A program made the position numbers and the translations under genes. The notes beneath the pieces were generated by a model that worked only from the letters and a program-made list of their open reading frames with translations, was not told where the DNA came from and did no database searches. This document shows, in pieces, positions 1 to 11,828 of a stretch of DNA of 64,000 bases. Numbering within the stretch: position 1 is the stretch's first letter; each line of letters opens with the position of its first letter. The stretch is from Plasmodium malariae (taxonomy: Eukaryota > Apicomplexa > Aconoidasida > Haemosporida > Plasmodiidae), in assembly GCF_900090045.1 (NCBI RefSeq), contig NC_041788.1, positions 806,001 through 870,000 on the forward strand, in the 5' to 3' direction.

Positions 1-606
1 TATAAACCATACGAATGTGTGTGTATTCTTGAATTCATTAAAAAGATGTATAATCTTGTGTTCATTTGATTTTTAATTTTTTTTTTTTTATTTTATTATC
101 CCTTGTTAAGAATTCGCTCAGTTTTCCAATGAAAAATCATGTTACACATTACAAATGTATACCGCTTATTATATTATAATTCTGTTTTCATTTATGCACC
201 CCCTTTTATATATTTCCTTCTGTTGTTACACTTTTATATGTTCGTTATGATTTTTTATAATTCTCACCACTCGTTTTATGATATTATATGATATTCAAAA
301 AAAAAAATATTCTTGCGTTTTTGTTTTTTTCTTTTTTTGTAAATGGTATCCTAATAACACTGCAATGTTGTAAAAATATATATAAATGCATACATAAGTG
401 CATACATACATAAGTGCATACATACATAAGTGCATACATACATAAGTGCATACATACATAAGTGTATACATACATAAGTGCATACATACATAAGTGCATA
501 CATACATAAGTGCATACATACATAAGTGCATACATACATAAGTGCATTTTTATTTATATAAATACACATGTACTCTTCCCCAATTTCGTGCTACGAATAA
601 ATAACC
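1..606. other. AT-rich upstream region of the PP2C gene
   Basis: No gene is visible. It holds poly(T) and poly(A) runs and a 16-base tandem repeat ending about 60 bases before the PP2C start codon. It most likely carries the promoter and 5' leader of that gene. Short minus-strand open frames here (Met-His-Leu-Cys-Met-Tyr patterns) only translate the repeat. Confidence 0.6.
388..547. repeat. 16-bp tandem repeat, about 9-10 copies
   Basis: The unit AAGTGCATACATACAT recurs at exact 16-base spacing from about 396 to 547, with one variant copy (GTGTATAC). It sits in the presumed 5' leader or promoter of the PP2C gene. The unit length is not a multiple of 3, which argues against a coding role. Confidence 0.9.
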
Positions 607-3227
607 ATGGGTAATTGCATGTCTTTTATAAATTATTCCAAATTTAAATTTAAAAAGGATGCTACTATAAATTCATATTCCTATTCTAATAAGAACTATG
701 AGGACTTAATGAACAGCCATACTTATATAATAGGAGATGAAAACAGGAGGATAGAGAAACGTAGTGATGATTACAGTGACATATGCAATAACGAACGTAA
801 TAACAAATATGGTGAAAAAGAAAAATGTAATGAAAAGAAGGATAATCGAGATGTAGTGAGTGATAGTAATTCCGAAAATACACATGATGAACATATAAAA
901 TACGAAGAGTATAATAGAGATGATGCATATGTATTAAAAGAAAAAAAAAATAAAAATGAAAGAGACAAGGTTAAGGATAAAATGAAAAAAAGAAATAAAA
1001 AGGAAAGGATGGAAACAAGATACACTGCGAGCATTAAATTAGTGGTAGACTCTTCTTGTGAAGAAGACAACGAGAACAGTTATAATGACAGCGGAAATAA
1101 TAGCAGCAATAATAGCAGCAATAACAGCGGAAATAATAGCGGAAATAACAGCGGCATTAACAGCGGCAATAACAGCGAAAGTAATATTAGCAATAAGTAT
1201 AGCAGAAAAAGCAGCAAGAATAACAGCAATTCAAATGACAATAATTTAGTAAATATGTACAAACAGGAGTCGAATGAACGTTATAATAAGAATGGAGATA
1301 TATGTTCTAATAAGAGCTCCATATACCAAAGCCCAGTAAATGGAAATGTTCTATACAAAAAGATTAAACGCGAAAATTTGCTGAACATTAAATACAGTAA
1401 TATGATATTAAATGATATAAGAGATGTAGATATAATAGTCGTATTTTTATTTAGTCTGTTTCTTTATTTTAATGCGAACAATATTGTTGATATGCTGGAT
1501 CGAAATAAAAAAGATAGATATACTATGAGAAATTCTCTGAACATAAACCATGATATTATTAAATTTCCCACATTTCCAAAGGAAATTATTGATGGTTTTT
1601 TAAAAAATGACTTTACATTATTAAGAAAATATATCAAAAACAAATGTAATAAATTAAAAAAAAAGTATAAAAGTACATATTTAAAAAAGATAAATCAACA
1701 GAAAAAAGAAAAAAGTGAAAAAAAAAATTTTAAAAATGAATTAAAAAAAAAAAAAGAAAAATGCTCATTTTCAAATATTGTAGAATCTGTTGATAGAAAT
1801 GAATGGATTCATAGAGATATCACAGAAATACCATGTGACCAAAATTTACCGGACATAAATATTACATTTATAGTTATGGGAGCATACTGTTTTTATCAAA
1901 AAAATATGAAACCATTTCAAGATAAAAATACTTTTTTCTATAAATCCCCATCTTATTCATGTGATGCAGAAATATCAGTTGCATGTAAAAAAGGGAGAAA
2001 ATTAGATTTTCCGAATCAAGATGATTTCACTATAATACAAACAAACGAGTGGATTTTAATTATGGTTTTCGATGGTCATGGTCCGTCAGGTCATGATATT
2101 AGTAATTTTGTGCATGTAGTACTTCCATTATTATTCTCATATAATATTGATAGAATATTTGAAAATCCTGTTCGCACAATTAAGACATTGTTTTATATGA
2201 TTAACTGTTACTTGGTTAATTATTCCTATTGTATAAATAATAATATTAATCCAATCAATATTAATTTTATTGATTATAATTTAAGTGGAACAACTTGTAC
2301 AATCATACTGTACAACTTTTTAACGAAAAAGATTTATTCTGCACATACAGGTGATAGTAGAGCTGTTATGGGTAAACAAAATCTTCAGACAAACGCATTT
2401 AGAGCTTATAATATTACTGAAGATCATAAACCTTCCTTAAAATTAGAAAAAGATAGAATTATAGCTTTTGGTGGTGAGGTAAAAAAATTACAAGGGGATG
2501 TTTCTTACAGAGTTTTTGTTAAAAATGAAATGTATCCTGGTTTAGCTATGAGTAGAGCTATTGGTGACATCACATCATCTTTTATTGGTGTTACTTGTGA
2601 ACCGACCATCAAAATTTTTGATAAATTAGATGAAGATAAATTTATTATTGTGGCTACTGATGGAATATGGGAATTTATCAGTAGCGAAGAATGCGTTCAA
2701 ATGGTTTCCAAAAAGAGGAAGAAAAAAGTGCACGTAGCTATGGGTATGTTTCACAATGGAGGAGGGAAATAAATCTTTTTCATTTTTTTTTTTCTTTTTT
2801 ACGACGTTGTATCATTTGTTAATTTTTTTTTTTTCCCTATTTTGTCATATGTAACAATTTTGTATGTTTAAAATAGTTTTATTGATTGTAATTAAGAATG
2901 AATATAATTATATACTTTTTTGTGTGTGCACATGTAGAGCATATAATTTTTTTTTTTTTTTTTTTTGGCCTTTTTAGAGGAAATAATTAAGGAATCCTGG
3001 AGAAGATGGGAAAGGATTGACACCGTTGATGATGTAATAAGAATTTACATATACCTATTTTGTGCATATATGTTTTTATATTATTAAAATGTTCACCTTG
3101 CAATGTTTTAAGGAGTTGCTTTTCGTACTCATTAATCTTAGTTCACACATTTTACCATTATTTTACTTTTTTGTTACATTTCTTTCTTTACACTTTGCAG
3201 ATGACCTTGGTTATTTTGTACTTCTAA
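607..3227 (+). CDS. Protein phosphatase 2C (PPM family), N-myristoylated, 3 exons
   Basis: This is a metal-dependent Ser/Thr phosphatase. Exons are 607-2743, 2978-3033 and 3201-3227, with GT-AG introns and matching phases, giving about 739 aa. The catalytic domain fills the second half: VFDGHG near residue 488, a GTTC strand, HTGDSRAV near 580, TEDHKP, AMSRAIGD near 647 and ATDGIWEF near 683. The two small exons supply the closing strand, DD-MTLVILYF, which the first exon alone lacks. The protein starts MGNCMSF, so Gly2 is a likely N-myristoylation site and Cys4 a possible palmitoylation site. About 400 residues of low-complexity sequence precede the domain, including an N/S/G repeat at residues 158-200 and a hydrophobic stretch near 276-292. 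The family call is certain; which Plasmodium PPM member it is was not decided. Confidence 0.93.
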
Positions 3228-3738
3228 AAAGTTTCACAATATTTAAGCAGGAATATTTATGGAAGACTTTTTTTTATTTTCATAATCATAATTTTTTTTA
3301 AAACACTTTTTGAATTTTTCGTTGTTTTATTTTGTTTTAATATTTTTTCCGTGTAAATAAAATGAAAAATCTACATATTATTATAAATTAATAAATAATT
3401 AAAAATTAAAAAAAAAAAAAAAAAAAAATGTAGTAAAATAAAGTATAAAATGAAGTAAAAAATAAAGTAAAATAAAAAAAATAAAAATAAAATAAAAAAA
3501 AAAATGAAGTAAAATAAGTTGAAAAAACAAACTAACATTTTAACTTTTTAGACACATAATTAAAATTAAAACATTGAAATACTGCAAAAAAAAAAAAAAA
3601 AAGAAATTATACATATATATATATATATATATATCCATTTAAATATGAAAACATAACATGTGCGTATTCACATGTTAATATATATGTGGGCTCGTGTGCA
3701 TACATGCGTCATGGTATCACACGTCCCCTATCCTCATT
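3228..3738. other. Convergent 3' region between PP2C and Prp3 genes
   Basis: This short gap between the 3' ends of two converging genes contains A-rich low complexity (3400-3510), a poly(A) run and a (TA)n tract near 3611-3635. I see no coding or RNA signal. Confidence 0.6.
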
Positions 3739-5851
3739 TTAAATATCGTCAAGCACGTTTCTATGCTTCCTGACTATGTGGTAATAGTGTAGTGCACTGT
3801 GCTCCTTTAAATAGTCTGTTACTTCTACCTCCGTTTTAGCAATAAGTAACTTCCAGTTGGAGAAGTTTTTATGCTTAACAGTACCACTCCAAATTAAACT
3901 ACAGTTACAGCCTTGGTTCAAATTAATGTTTGAACTATCATTTTGAAAATTGTCAGCAGAATCAAATGTTTCTTTCATTTTATTTCTTTCTCTTTCTCCT
4001 TTTTCTTTTTCATCTTCATCATCTTCCTCCTCTTCACCCTCATCTTCATTCCATTTTATTCTTCTAAAAATTAATCTTTTATATCTCTCAATAGATATAT
4101 GTTTTCCCTCGACAATTATAAAGTTGTATAAAACTGTCATAACACAAACACCAGTTAAGTGCAATTGCTGTGCATTTATATCAATTTTAAAAATATGTTT
4201 TTTATTAGACAAATTAGTGATATATATAACTAATACTTCGTTTTCCTCACTTGGATTAGATTTCCATTTGTTAATTTTTTTTTTACTTTTTTCTTCTGGT
4301 TTTAATTTCCTTTGTTGGTTTTGTTCATAATGTCTTAATTCTCTTTCCTTCATTTGTTGTCTTACTTCTAGTTCCATTTTCGATGGATGAGCAACTGCAT
4401 TATCCCCCAAAACTCTCATTAAATTTGATAATTTCATCTTAGGTGGAGGTGGAGGAATCAACCCTATTCTAATTTTGTCTTGTTTTTCTCTTTCTTTTTC
4501 TTGTCTTTTTCTTTTTCTTAATTTTTTCCTTTCTACAGGTGTTAAAAACATATACGGAGTAGTTATCTGTTCCTTTTTGTCTTCATTTAAAGGTACTGGA
4601 TGTTCTATGTAGTTTGTAATTTTTTTCATATTAATTCGGTACAAATCATCATTAATTATAACTTCATTATTTTTTAAAAGTAAAATATTGATACTACATT
4701 TGCTTAATAATTTATTTATTATCACATAGTTGTCACTGTTACAATACCCTGTAGTAGTGTCATTCTTTTTTATTATACCGCTACCAAGATTAGCAGCAAG
4801 GGAATTGTTCTTAGAACTGTCTTTTTCGTTTTCATATATGTATTTTTCTCCCTTTTCTTCCTTCTTGTCGTCTTCGTTTTCTACCTCCTTCTTATCTTCC
4901 TTTTCCTCTGCCTCTTTCCCATTATGCTCACTATTTACTGTATCATGCCAGCTATCTATTTGCTCATCAATATATTCCTTTAAATTTTCTCTATTTTCTA
5001 TTTTTTTAAATAGGATCATATCCCATTTTTCTATAATGTTGTATTTTTCATCATCATTCCATTCTCTTTTATTCGGTAAATGTTTGTTGTTTATATCAAT
5101 TAAATTTGGATTAATGTTTGTGTTTATATCATCATTTAAAAAATTCAAAGACAATTCTTGGAAAGTTTGCACTTTTTTTTTCTCTTCTATTATTTTTTTT
5201 AAATCAAAATTCATTAGAGTTTTACTATTAAAATTTCTAGAATGCGCTTGTCTTTTGATAAAGGAACCTGGTGTAATAAAATTAAGTGCATTTTTTTTTT
5301 TTTTTTTTTTGAACATTTTTTATTCTCGAATCGAACCATTTTAGATCCTCATTTATATATTCTTCACCAATTTTATTTAATAATTCATTTTTTTTTTTTA
5401 AAAGATTATTTTCTTCTAATTTGTTTATATTCACTTTTAAAGTGGAATAAGTTATGGGCTTTATACTGATAACATTCCCCTCTTCATCTATTTCTCTTCC
5501 TTGTTCATCAAATTTTAATGGTTTTGGTACAAATTCTACTTTTCTTACATTCTGTTTTGCCTCATCCTTAAACCTACTTGCTCTTTTTGCTTTCTCTATA
5601 GCTAATTTAGCTGCTTCAGTTGCTTTCAGTATATTTAAATGAATCGTAGATGATAATACTGGGAAGTTTAATGCACTGTTTGGAAACTGTGATGGCAAGC
5701 TCGAGGCACTACTAATCAATTGAGAATTAGAATTTAAACTTAAATCTTCTAAAAGATTAATTGCCTTATTGCTTGATTCTTCCGTTTTATCATCGCTTTT
5801 TTTTTCTACGTCCCCCCACCTCGATTTTCTTTTCTTTTGAAGTTCTTCCAT
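3739..5851 (-). CDS. PRP3: U4/U6 snRNP protein Prp3 (coding frame interrupted at a poly(A) tract)
   Basis: Prp3 is a core component of the U4/U6.U5 tri-snRNP in the spliceosome. The start is the Met at 5851 (MEELQKKRKSRWGD), because the frame upstream only translates a repeat. The N-terminal part holds the typical EAAKLAIEKAKRAS helix and FVPKPLKFDEQGREID motif. The C-terminal part (from 5289 down) holds the conserved AVAHPSKMELEVRQQMKERE stretch. It ends with the domain around WSGTVKHKNFSNWK and HSALHYYHIV. The two parts are in different frames. They meet at 20 consecutive A (minus strand; 5291-5310) coding for lysines between SRIKNVQ and NALNFITPG. Removing one base or adding two restores about 703 aa, close to the human protein. 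A sequencing or assembly slip is the simplest reason; transcriptional slippage is possible. It converges with PP2C. Confidence 0.9.
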
Positions 5852-5867
5852 TTGAATGTGAAAAAGA

Positions 5868-5965
5868 GCAACAAATGAACAAATGATCAAACGAGCAAAT
5901 GAGCAAAGGAACAGTGGAACAAAGGAACAAAGGAACAACTGAACAACGGAACAACGGAACAAATA
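5868..5965. repeat. Degenerate 8-9 bp repeat (GGAACAAA-like) in the Prp3 leader
   Basis: Variants of GGAACAAAG and GAACAAATG follow one another just upstream of the Prp3 start. On the minus strand they read as an artificial cysteine/serine/leucine-rich open frame, which I reject as N-terminal extension. It is probably transcribed as part of the 5' UTR. Confidence 0.75.
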
Positions 5966-6989
5966 GGTAGAGGAACGAACGAACCAATAAGAAGAATAAA
6001 AAAAAATCTACAATTTTAATATGCTCATAAAAAGAAACGTGATCGCTATATACATTTTTTATTCCATAGATGTTTCCTTTTTAATGTATTTTTCATGAGC
6101 AAAATGCAGTAAAAAAATTTTGTGTTATATCCCCATCTTGCGGCAAAACTAATACTCGTGTTGGATATGCATTATACATATTAAGCACTAAGGTATGAGC
6201 ACATATATATAAATCATTTGTTTGAAAAATACACAAGTCATCTATAAAAAAAAAATAGTTTACTAAGTATTTTATTAAATAGCATTTTATATGCTCGTAA
6301 TTACTAGGCGCTGTGATATGTGTAATTAGCTCATTTTACTTTAGTACTTATATATGAATTTTTTTTTTGTTTTCCCTTGTTATTCCACTAAATATATAGT
6401 GTACAGGACTACTACATTTTACCCTTTGGTAGCTACTATTACTTAATTTAACAAATTTTTGTAGATCTTTCTTCATTAAATAATATATGTAATATATATA
6501 CATATATAAATGTATATTTTTTTTTTTCTTTAAATTGTCGGATTTAATTTATTTTTACTGATCCTTTGTAATAATGTTAAAAAAATATATATGAAAGTAA
6601 TGTAAGTATATGAATAATCTTTCAAAAGAAAATTTTTAATATTTAATTATACCTTAACATTTTTAAAAATTAAAAAGTTATCACGTATTTAATAAATATT
6701 GCACAAAATTCGACAAAAAAAGTAAATGTACATGTAACACATATTTTGAGACATACAAATTTTGTACATATATATATTTAAAATTTAGGTAGAATTTTGA
6801 ATTTATCATTATTTATAATTTAAATAAAGTTTTTAAAAAAGTGTTTACCGTAATTTTTCATAGTTTTTGTTATTACAGGGTGATCTTATTGCGCTGTTAT
6901 TTTTTTTTTCTTTTTTGGCTTATTTTTGCCTTGCAATAGTTTTATTGCTATTGTGTCATATTTTGTTCTGCTTTATTTAATTTATAACA

Positions 6990-7110
6990 TTTTGATATAT
7001 CATACCAATTTTGTAATATCATACCGATTTTGTTATATTATACCAATTTTGTAATATCATACCGATTTTGTTGTACCAATTTTGTTATATCATACAGATT
7101 TTGTTACATT
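6990..7110. repeat. Imperfect 21-22 bp tandem repeat
   Basis: Units resembling ATATCATACCAATTTTGTA alternate with a CCGATTTTGTTAT variant, about five copies. They are non-coding and lie in the divergent promoter region. Confidence 0.7.
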
Positions 7111-7175
7111 TTATAATACTTTGGTATATCATTTCAGTTTTGATTTATTTTATCACATTTTTTACCGGCTTTATT

Positions 7176-7210
<35 letters not shown>

Positions 7211-7630
7211 TGTAAACTCAATTTTTTTTATGTATAATCTTCTCAAAAATTTAGTTCTGTCCTTCTAAGCTTCCTATTTTTATGATTGTTTATTTTAAAT
7301 AAAACAGTTTAAATTGTATTTTAATAAATTGTAATTTTATCCTTTTTTTAACGTATATACTTTTCCGATTAATACTTTTAAGAAAACTTTTTTAATGTAC
7401 AATCTTTTTTACTTTTTTTTGCGTTTAAAACTTTTTTATACCTGTATGTTTTTTCTTTATTGTGCTAAATATAGCTTTACATATGCCTAAATACATATGT
7501 AAACACATGTATATGCATATTTAAACACATACATTAACGCATAAGTGAATGTATACATATGTGTAAATTCGTTTTATTATTTCTCAAATTTTTCTGATTA
7601 TATATACGTGCACATACATATGCAAATACG

Positions 7631-7674
<44 letters not shown>

Positions 7675-8462
7675 CAACGCGGGAACTTTGTATTAATTTG
7701 AGAATACTAAAGTGAGCCACATGTGTTAACAAGTTGAAAAACAAAGACATATACTGACCTAACGTTATTCAATTTGTTCAATTTTTTTTTTTTTTTTTTG
7801 CACATAAAATTTTTGTTACATTATAATTGTTTTTTTTAAGAATTTTTTTTAATAATCGCGTGAAGCATTATCCAATTCTTTTTTTTTCTCTTTGGTTTTC
7901 TTGTCTTACATGGAGAGATTCGTAATTATAAATATATACATATATACCCATTTTGTTGTCATTTTTGTCAAAAAAAGTTAATTTTAATGTATCTGGTATA
8001 TACATTAAATTGTCCGGTAAAATTTAACCACAAAAGTACAAGATATACACACATATATATACATTTAAGCATATATATAATTATATACATTTATATCTTT
8101 TGTTGTAAAAATAAAAAAAAGGAAAGGTATTACCGCTTAAATTTAAATATTTTGAACAGTTCAATTGCGTTGATTATTTTAGTATTTTAAGGCACACAGT
8201 TCGGTATATTTTCTAATATTAGCTATATATATATGTGCGTAATTGTATATGTACTACGGAGAGAACAAACTTGTATTTATTCTACCATATACGCAGTAAT
8301 GCACCAATTTATCAGTGCATATCCTCATAATTTCCCTATTTCTTATTGTTGTAATATTCATTAAAATTCTTTTTGAGGAACTGTTAAGCGTTACACCGGT
8401 TCGGAAGGAAAGAAAAACAAAAAAGTAAAAAAAAGGAAAGCAAAAAATAAAAGAACAAAAAA

Positions 8463-11400
8463 ATGATTTCACGTATGTCCGTGCGAACCCACACTCAGAC
8501 GGAGACCCTAACGAAGCAGGATTCGGTGAATATGCTAAAGAATATAATTAAATTAGGCATAAGCTTAGTTACGTATTTACGTAATTTGTTTGAAGAGAAT
8601 GCATATGAAGAAGTATGTATTCAAGAGTTAAAATTGAAGAGGCTGTTACCAATAAACCCCGAAGCACATATGATAATAAACTGGTTGGAAAAAGGTGTTT
8701 TTGACGCAATAGAGAAGGAATACTTGCGAATATTAATATTGGACATAAATGATGTATATGATAATACAATTGAATGTTATAAATTTAGTTTTTCATATAA
8801 TACCATAAGGGCAGGAGGAGGAGGGGAAATTGGAGTTACCTTAGAAACATCAAAAAATAATCCGAATAAAAATTATAATGATAATTTAGAAGAACAAAGA
8901 AAAAATTTTAATGTTAACAGATTAAGAAATATAAAGGACAGGTTATTAAATAAAAAAAGTACGAACGACACATCCTTATATTTAAAAAAACACGCAAAAG
9001 AAAGAACATATGAATTACTTAGATCATTAGTATTACTAACACAAACATTAAATCCTTTACCCGAAAGAACATACTTATCAATGAAACTATTATATTATGA
9101 TGAAATTGTACCATACAATTATCAACCACCATATTTTAGAAATCCGGATAATACGGACTTACTCAAATTTGTTAATATCCCAAATGAAGAATATGTTGGC
9201 AAAATAGACACAGGTCATCATTTCTTATCAATTATTGTAAATTCAACATGTAACAGTAATATAACTGAAGAATTATGTCCTTATTATTATAATGGAACAC
9301 ATAACCAAGATTTCGTGAATGAATATCAGCATGTAAAAACAGTAGAAGATGACTGTAACTATAACAGTCATAATAACCTATATATTAATGGCTATCAAAA
9401 TAAGTGTCATCCGTATTATGAACAGTACACATATGGAGGGAATAAAAATGAAGGTGCTAAATACGAAACGGAGAGGTACAACTACTTGAATAGACGATTA
9501 ACTAAAAACATAAATTATCCAAACGACGCAAATAATTACATTATTATAGACGATTATGATGATGATGATAATGATAATAATAACAGTAATAATACGAGCA
9601 ATAGTAATAGTTATACTAATGGTAATAGTAATAGTAATACTAATGATAATAGTAATACTAATGATAATAGGAATACTAATGATAATAGGAATACTAATGA
9701 TAATAGGAATACCAATGATAATAGGAATACCAATGATAATAGGAATACTAATGATAATAGGAATACCAATGATAATAGGAATACCAATGATAATAGGAAT
9801 ATCAATGATAATAGGAATACCAATGATAATAGGAATACCAATGATAATAGGAATGCCAATGATAATAGTAATAGTAACAGTAATAGAAATAGTAATACGA
9901 ATGATAATAGTAACAATAATAGTACAAATAATAATATAAGTAATTATGATATTAGAAATTTGAGGAACGTCAGTATTAACGGTAACGTGAGGAACAACTA
10001 TAATTATGATGTCCACGAACACATAGATCGAATGAGCAAACAGGGAAAGAAAATTTTCAACAAAAGCGGACGAAAAACAAAAAAGAAATCGTCATCATTT
10101 CCTGAGTTCAACATAAACGAAAAGGCTTCCTCTTTAGCAAGAATTATAAAAAGAAGTAATGATCCTGATCATAGTAGTAATTCAGATAATGACTGCTATA
10201 TGAAATTGGAGAAAGTACTATCACATACATATGTAGATGGGGATGAACAAGATTGTGTACAAGTAGAAAAGAGAGAAATAGAAGATGATAAAAGAAAGAA
10301 AAACAAACATGACGACGCAGGTAAAGAGGAGTCACAAATTTTTTATTATCGTAGTAATCCTTATAGAAGAAATGTAGACACAATGACTTCAAAAATTTAT
10401 GATGATGATAATAATAATAATGCTTATGTAAAAAATGGACAAAATAACATGAAAGATAAAATGAACGCTCTAGTCATAAGACAAACAAAAAGTTCCTACA
10501 CTCCTCAAATTAACCAAAAAGAAAATGTAAAACATACGTATTCATTTAATGGTGATGATTATTCGTATTCCGACTCAGACCTAGAAAATTTTGAAAATAA
10601 GAAAAAAACGTACAAGACATATAAAGATAATAATTCATTATTGAAATCTGAAAAAAAAAATAATAAAATGTTAACACATAAAGACTTAAAGGACAAAAAA
10701 TCATTGCGTAAAAGGTTAATCCTAAAATATAAGAAGAAAGAAATGCTCCACAGAATAAGGATGTATATTACGAGATATAAAATTCTAAGTAAAACTAAAA
10801 TTAGGCAGAAGTTCCCTGACGTATCTAACTATGATATTGATAAAGTGTTACATAAATTAGTGTCTGAAAATATTATTCAGAGAAACGGATACAAGTTTTA
10901 CAAATTTGTCGAGAATAAAGGTGTGGAAATGAACTGTCCAAAAAATGACTGCTTGGATATAACTGACGAGGAGAAGATTGATTCAGAGGATGGCCAATCG
11001 GATGATCAGTTTGGGGACCAATCGTATGACCAATTGGATAACCAATCGGGTAATCAGTCAGAAGAATGTGTGAGCAACCAAGGAAATAAACAAGCTGACG
11101 AACATGTGGAAAAAGAAACAAATAAACATGTTGATTACTCAGAGTTAGAAGAACTGGACAACCTAAAAATGTCTAAGGTACAGAAAAGCGACACAACAGC
11201 AGAATATGTGATTGACGAGATGGACTGTGCAGACACATCGAAAGAGGAAAACGCAAAGAACGCAGAAACAGACAGTAGATCTACAAATAGCCAAATGCAT
11301 AACAATAATAATAACATTAGCATTAACAATAATAATAATAATAATAGTACCGATATAACAGGAAAAACTGACCTATCAAATAACATTGACCAATCAAATA

Positions 11401-11828
11401 ACTCTTATCAAGCAAATAATTCTGATCTTACATATAATGCCGATCCTGTTGAGTGTCTTAACCGTGATGATCATATGGAGGGAGAGAATGAAGAAGACAT
11501 GAATGAAATAAATAACGATATTCAAAAGTTATACGATGATGTATATAATTTATGTCTAAAAACTAAATATGTTAATAGAGAAATTATCACCAAAGGACTT
11601 GGAATCTACCCATTACTATCTAAACCACTCCTAGATAGACTAATTAAAGAAGGAGTGATAAAAAAAAAAATAGTAAAAAATAAAGGGTATGAAAGTAACA
11701 TCTTTGTCCCCTTGGAGAATACTTTCAACTTAAAAAAGAATGACCAAATGATCAGAGCAGATGATTCATTTGAAAATAATAGCTTTTCCTTTGCAAACAA
11801 TATTAATGATGTAATAAAAAAGGATTGA
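8463..11828 (+). CDS. HOP1: HORMA-domain meiotic axis protein, HOP1-like
   Basis: Hop1/HORMAD proteins build the meiotic chromosome axis; in Plasmodium meiosis occurs in the zygote/ookinete. The N-terminal HORMA domain (about residues 15-270) shows the family hallmarks. These are KNIIKLGISLVTYLRNLFEE near residue 25, IECYKFSFSY near 106, LTQTLNPLPERTYLSMKLLY near 195, then a PPYF element. After a low-complexity centre (D/N tract and an N-D-N-R-N-T repeat) come two segments that look like winged helices. One is at about 761-815 (RIRMYITRYKILSKTKIRQKF...), the other at about 1020-1078 (VYNLCLKTKYVNREIITKGL...). Winged-helix chromatin-binding regions are known in Hop1 and plant ASY1. It is a single exon of 1121 aa, far longer than yeast Hop1 because of inserts. 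The start MISRMSV could be Met1 or Met5. Confidence 0.85.
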   Translation: MISRMSVRTHTQTETLTKQDSVNMLKNIIKLGISLVTYLRNLFEENAYEEVCIQELKLKRLLPINPEAHMIINWLEKGVFDAIEKEYLRILILDINDVYDNTIECYKFSFSYNTIRAGGGGEIGVTLETSKNNPNKNYNDNLEEQRKNFNVNRLRNIKDRLLNKKSTNDTSLYLKKHAKERTYELLRSLVLLTQTLNPLPERTYLSMKLLYYDEIVPYNYQPPYFRNPDNTDLLKFVNIPNEEYVGKIDTGHHFLSIIVNSTCNSNITEELCPYYYNGTHNQDFVNEYQHVKTVEDDCNYNSHNNLYINGYQNKCHPYYEQYTYGGNKNEGAKYETERYNYLNRRLTKNINYPNDANNYIIIDDYDDDDNDNNNSNNTSNSNSYTNGNSNSNTNDNSNTNDNRNTNDNRNTNDNRNTNDNRNTNDNRNTNDNRNTNDNRNTNDNRNINDNRNTNDNRNTNDNRNANDNSNSNSNRNSNTNDNSNNNSTNNNISNYDIRNLRNVSINGNVRNNYNYDVHEHIDRMSKQGKKIFNKSGRKTKKKSSSFPEFNINEKASSLARIIKRSNDPDHSSNSDNDCYMKLEKVLSHTYVDGDEQDCVQVEKREIEDDKRKKNKHDDAGKEESQIFYYRSNPYRRNVDTMTSKIYDDDNNNNAYVKNGQNNMKDKMNALVIRQTKSSYTPQINQKENVKHTYSFNGDDYSYSDSDLENFENKKKTYKTYKDNNSLLKSEKKNNKMLTHKDLKDKKSLRKRLILKYKKKEMLHRIRMYITRYKILSKTKIRQKFPDVSNYDIDKVLHKLVSENIIQRNGYKFYKFVENKGVEMNCPKNDCLDITDEEKIDSEDGQSDDQFGDQSYDQLDNQSGNQSEECVSNQGNKQADEHVEKETNKHVDYSELEELDNLKMSKVQKSDTTAEYVIDEMDCADTSKEENAKNAETDSRSTNSQMHNNNNNISINNNNNNNSTDITGKTDLSNNIDQSNNSYQANNSDLTYNADPVECLNRDDHMEGENEEDMNEINNDIQKLYDDVYNLCLKTKYVNREIITKGLGIYPLLSKPLLDRLIKEGVIKKKIVKNKGYESNIFVPLENTFNLKKNDQMIRADDSFENNSFSFANNINDVIKKD
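9642..9870 (+). repeat. Coding 18-bp minisatellite (N-D-N-R-N-T) inside the HOP1-like gene
   Basis: The 18-base unit AATGATAATAGGAATACC is repeated about 12 times in frame. It gives an alternating Asn/Asp/Arg/Thr linker between the HORMA domain and the C-terminal winged-helix segments. Opposite-strand and shifted frames are also open here, so the long Ile- or Leu-rich frames are shadows. Confidence 0.9.

Larger units (their letters stand above)
5852..8462. promoter_or_regulatory. Divergent intergenic region between Prp3 (-) and HOP1-like (+)
   Basis: About 2.6 kb without a convincing gene. It should contain both promoters. It includes an imperfect 21-22 bp repeat near 6990-7110, a (TA)n tract at 7635-7665 and many poly(T) runs. 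Small open frames at 7068-7268 and 7987-8190 have no protein-like composition. No individual promoter motif can be assigned from sequence alone. Confidence 0.55.

Noticed and set aside
284..569. Three overlapping minus-strand open frames rich in Met-His-Leu-Cys-Tyr
   Set aside because: They translate the 16-bp repeat; since 16 is not a multiple of 3, all frames stay open with the same residues.
5852..5987. N-terminal extension of Prp3 (MFRCSVVQLF... and an alternative frame)
   Set aside because: Cys/Ser/Phe/Leu-rich translation of a degenerate GGAACAAA repeat. MEELQKKRKSRWGD is the expected start of Prp3.
9498..10022. Long Ile/Pro/Gly, Met/Ile/Gly and Leu/Phe frames opposite and across the HOP1-like gene
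   Set aside because: Shadows of the 18-bp coding repeat; the plus-strand frame continues into the HORMA and winged-helix parts.
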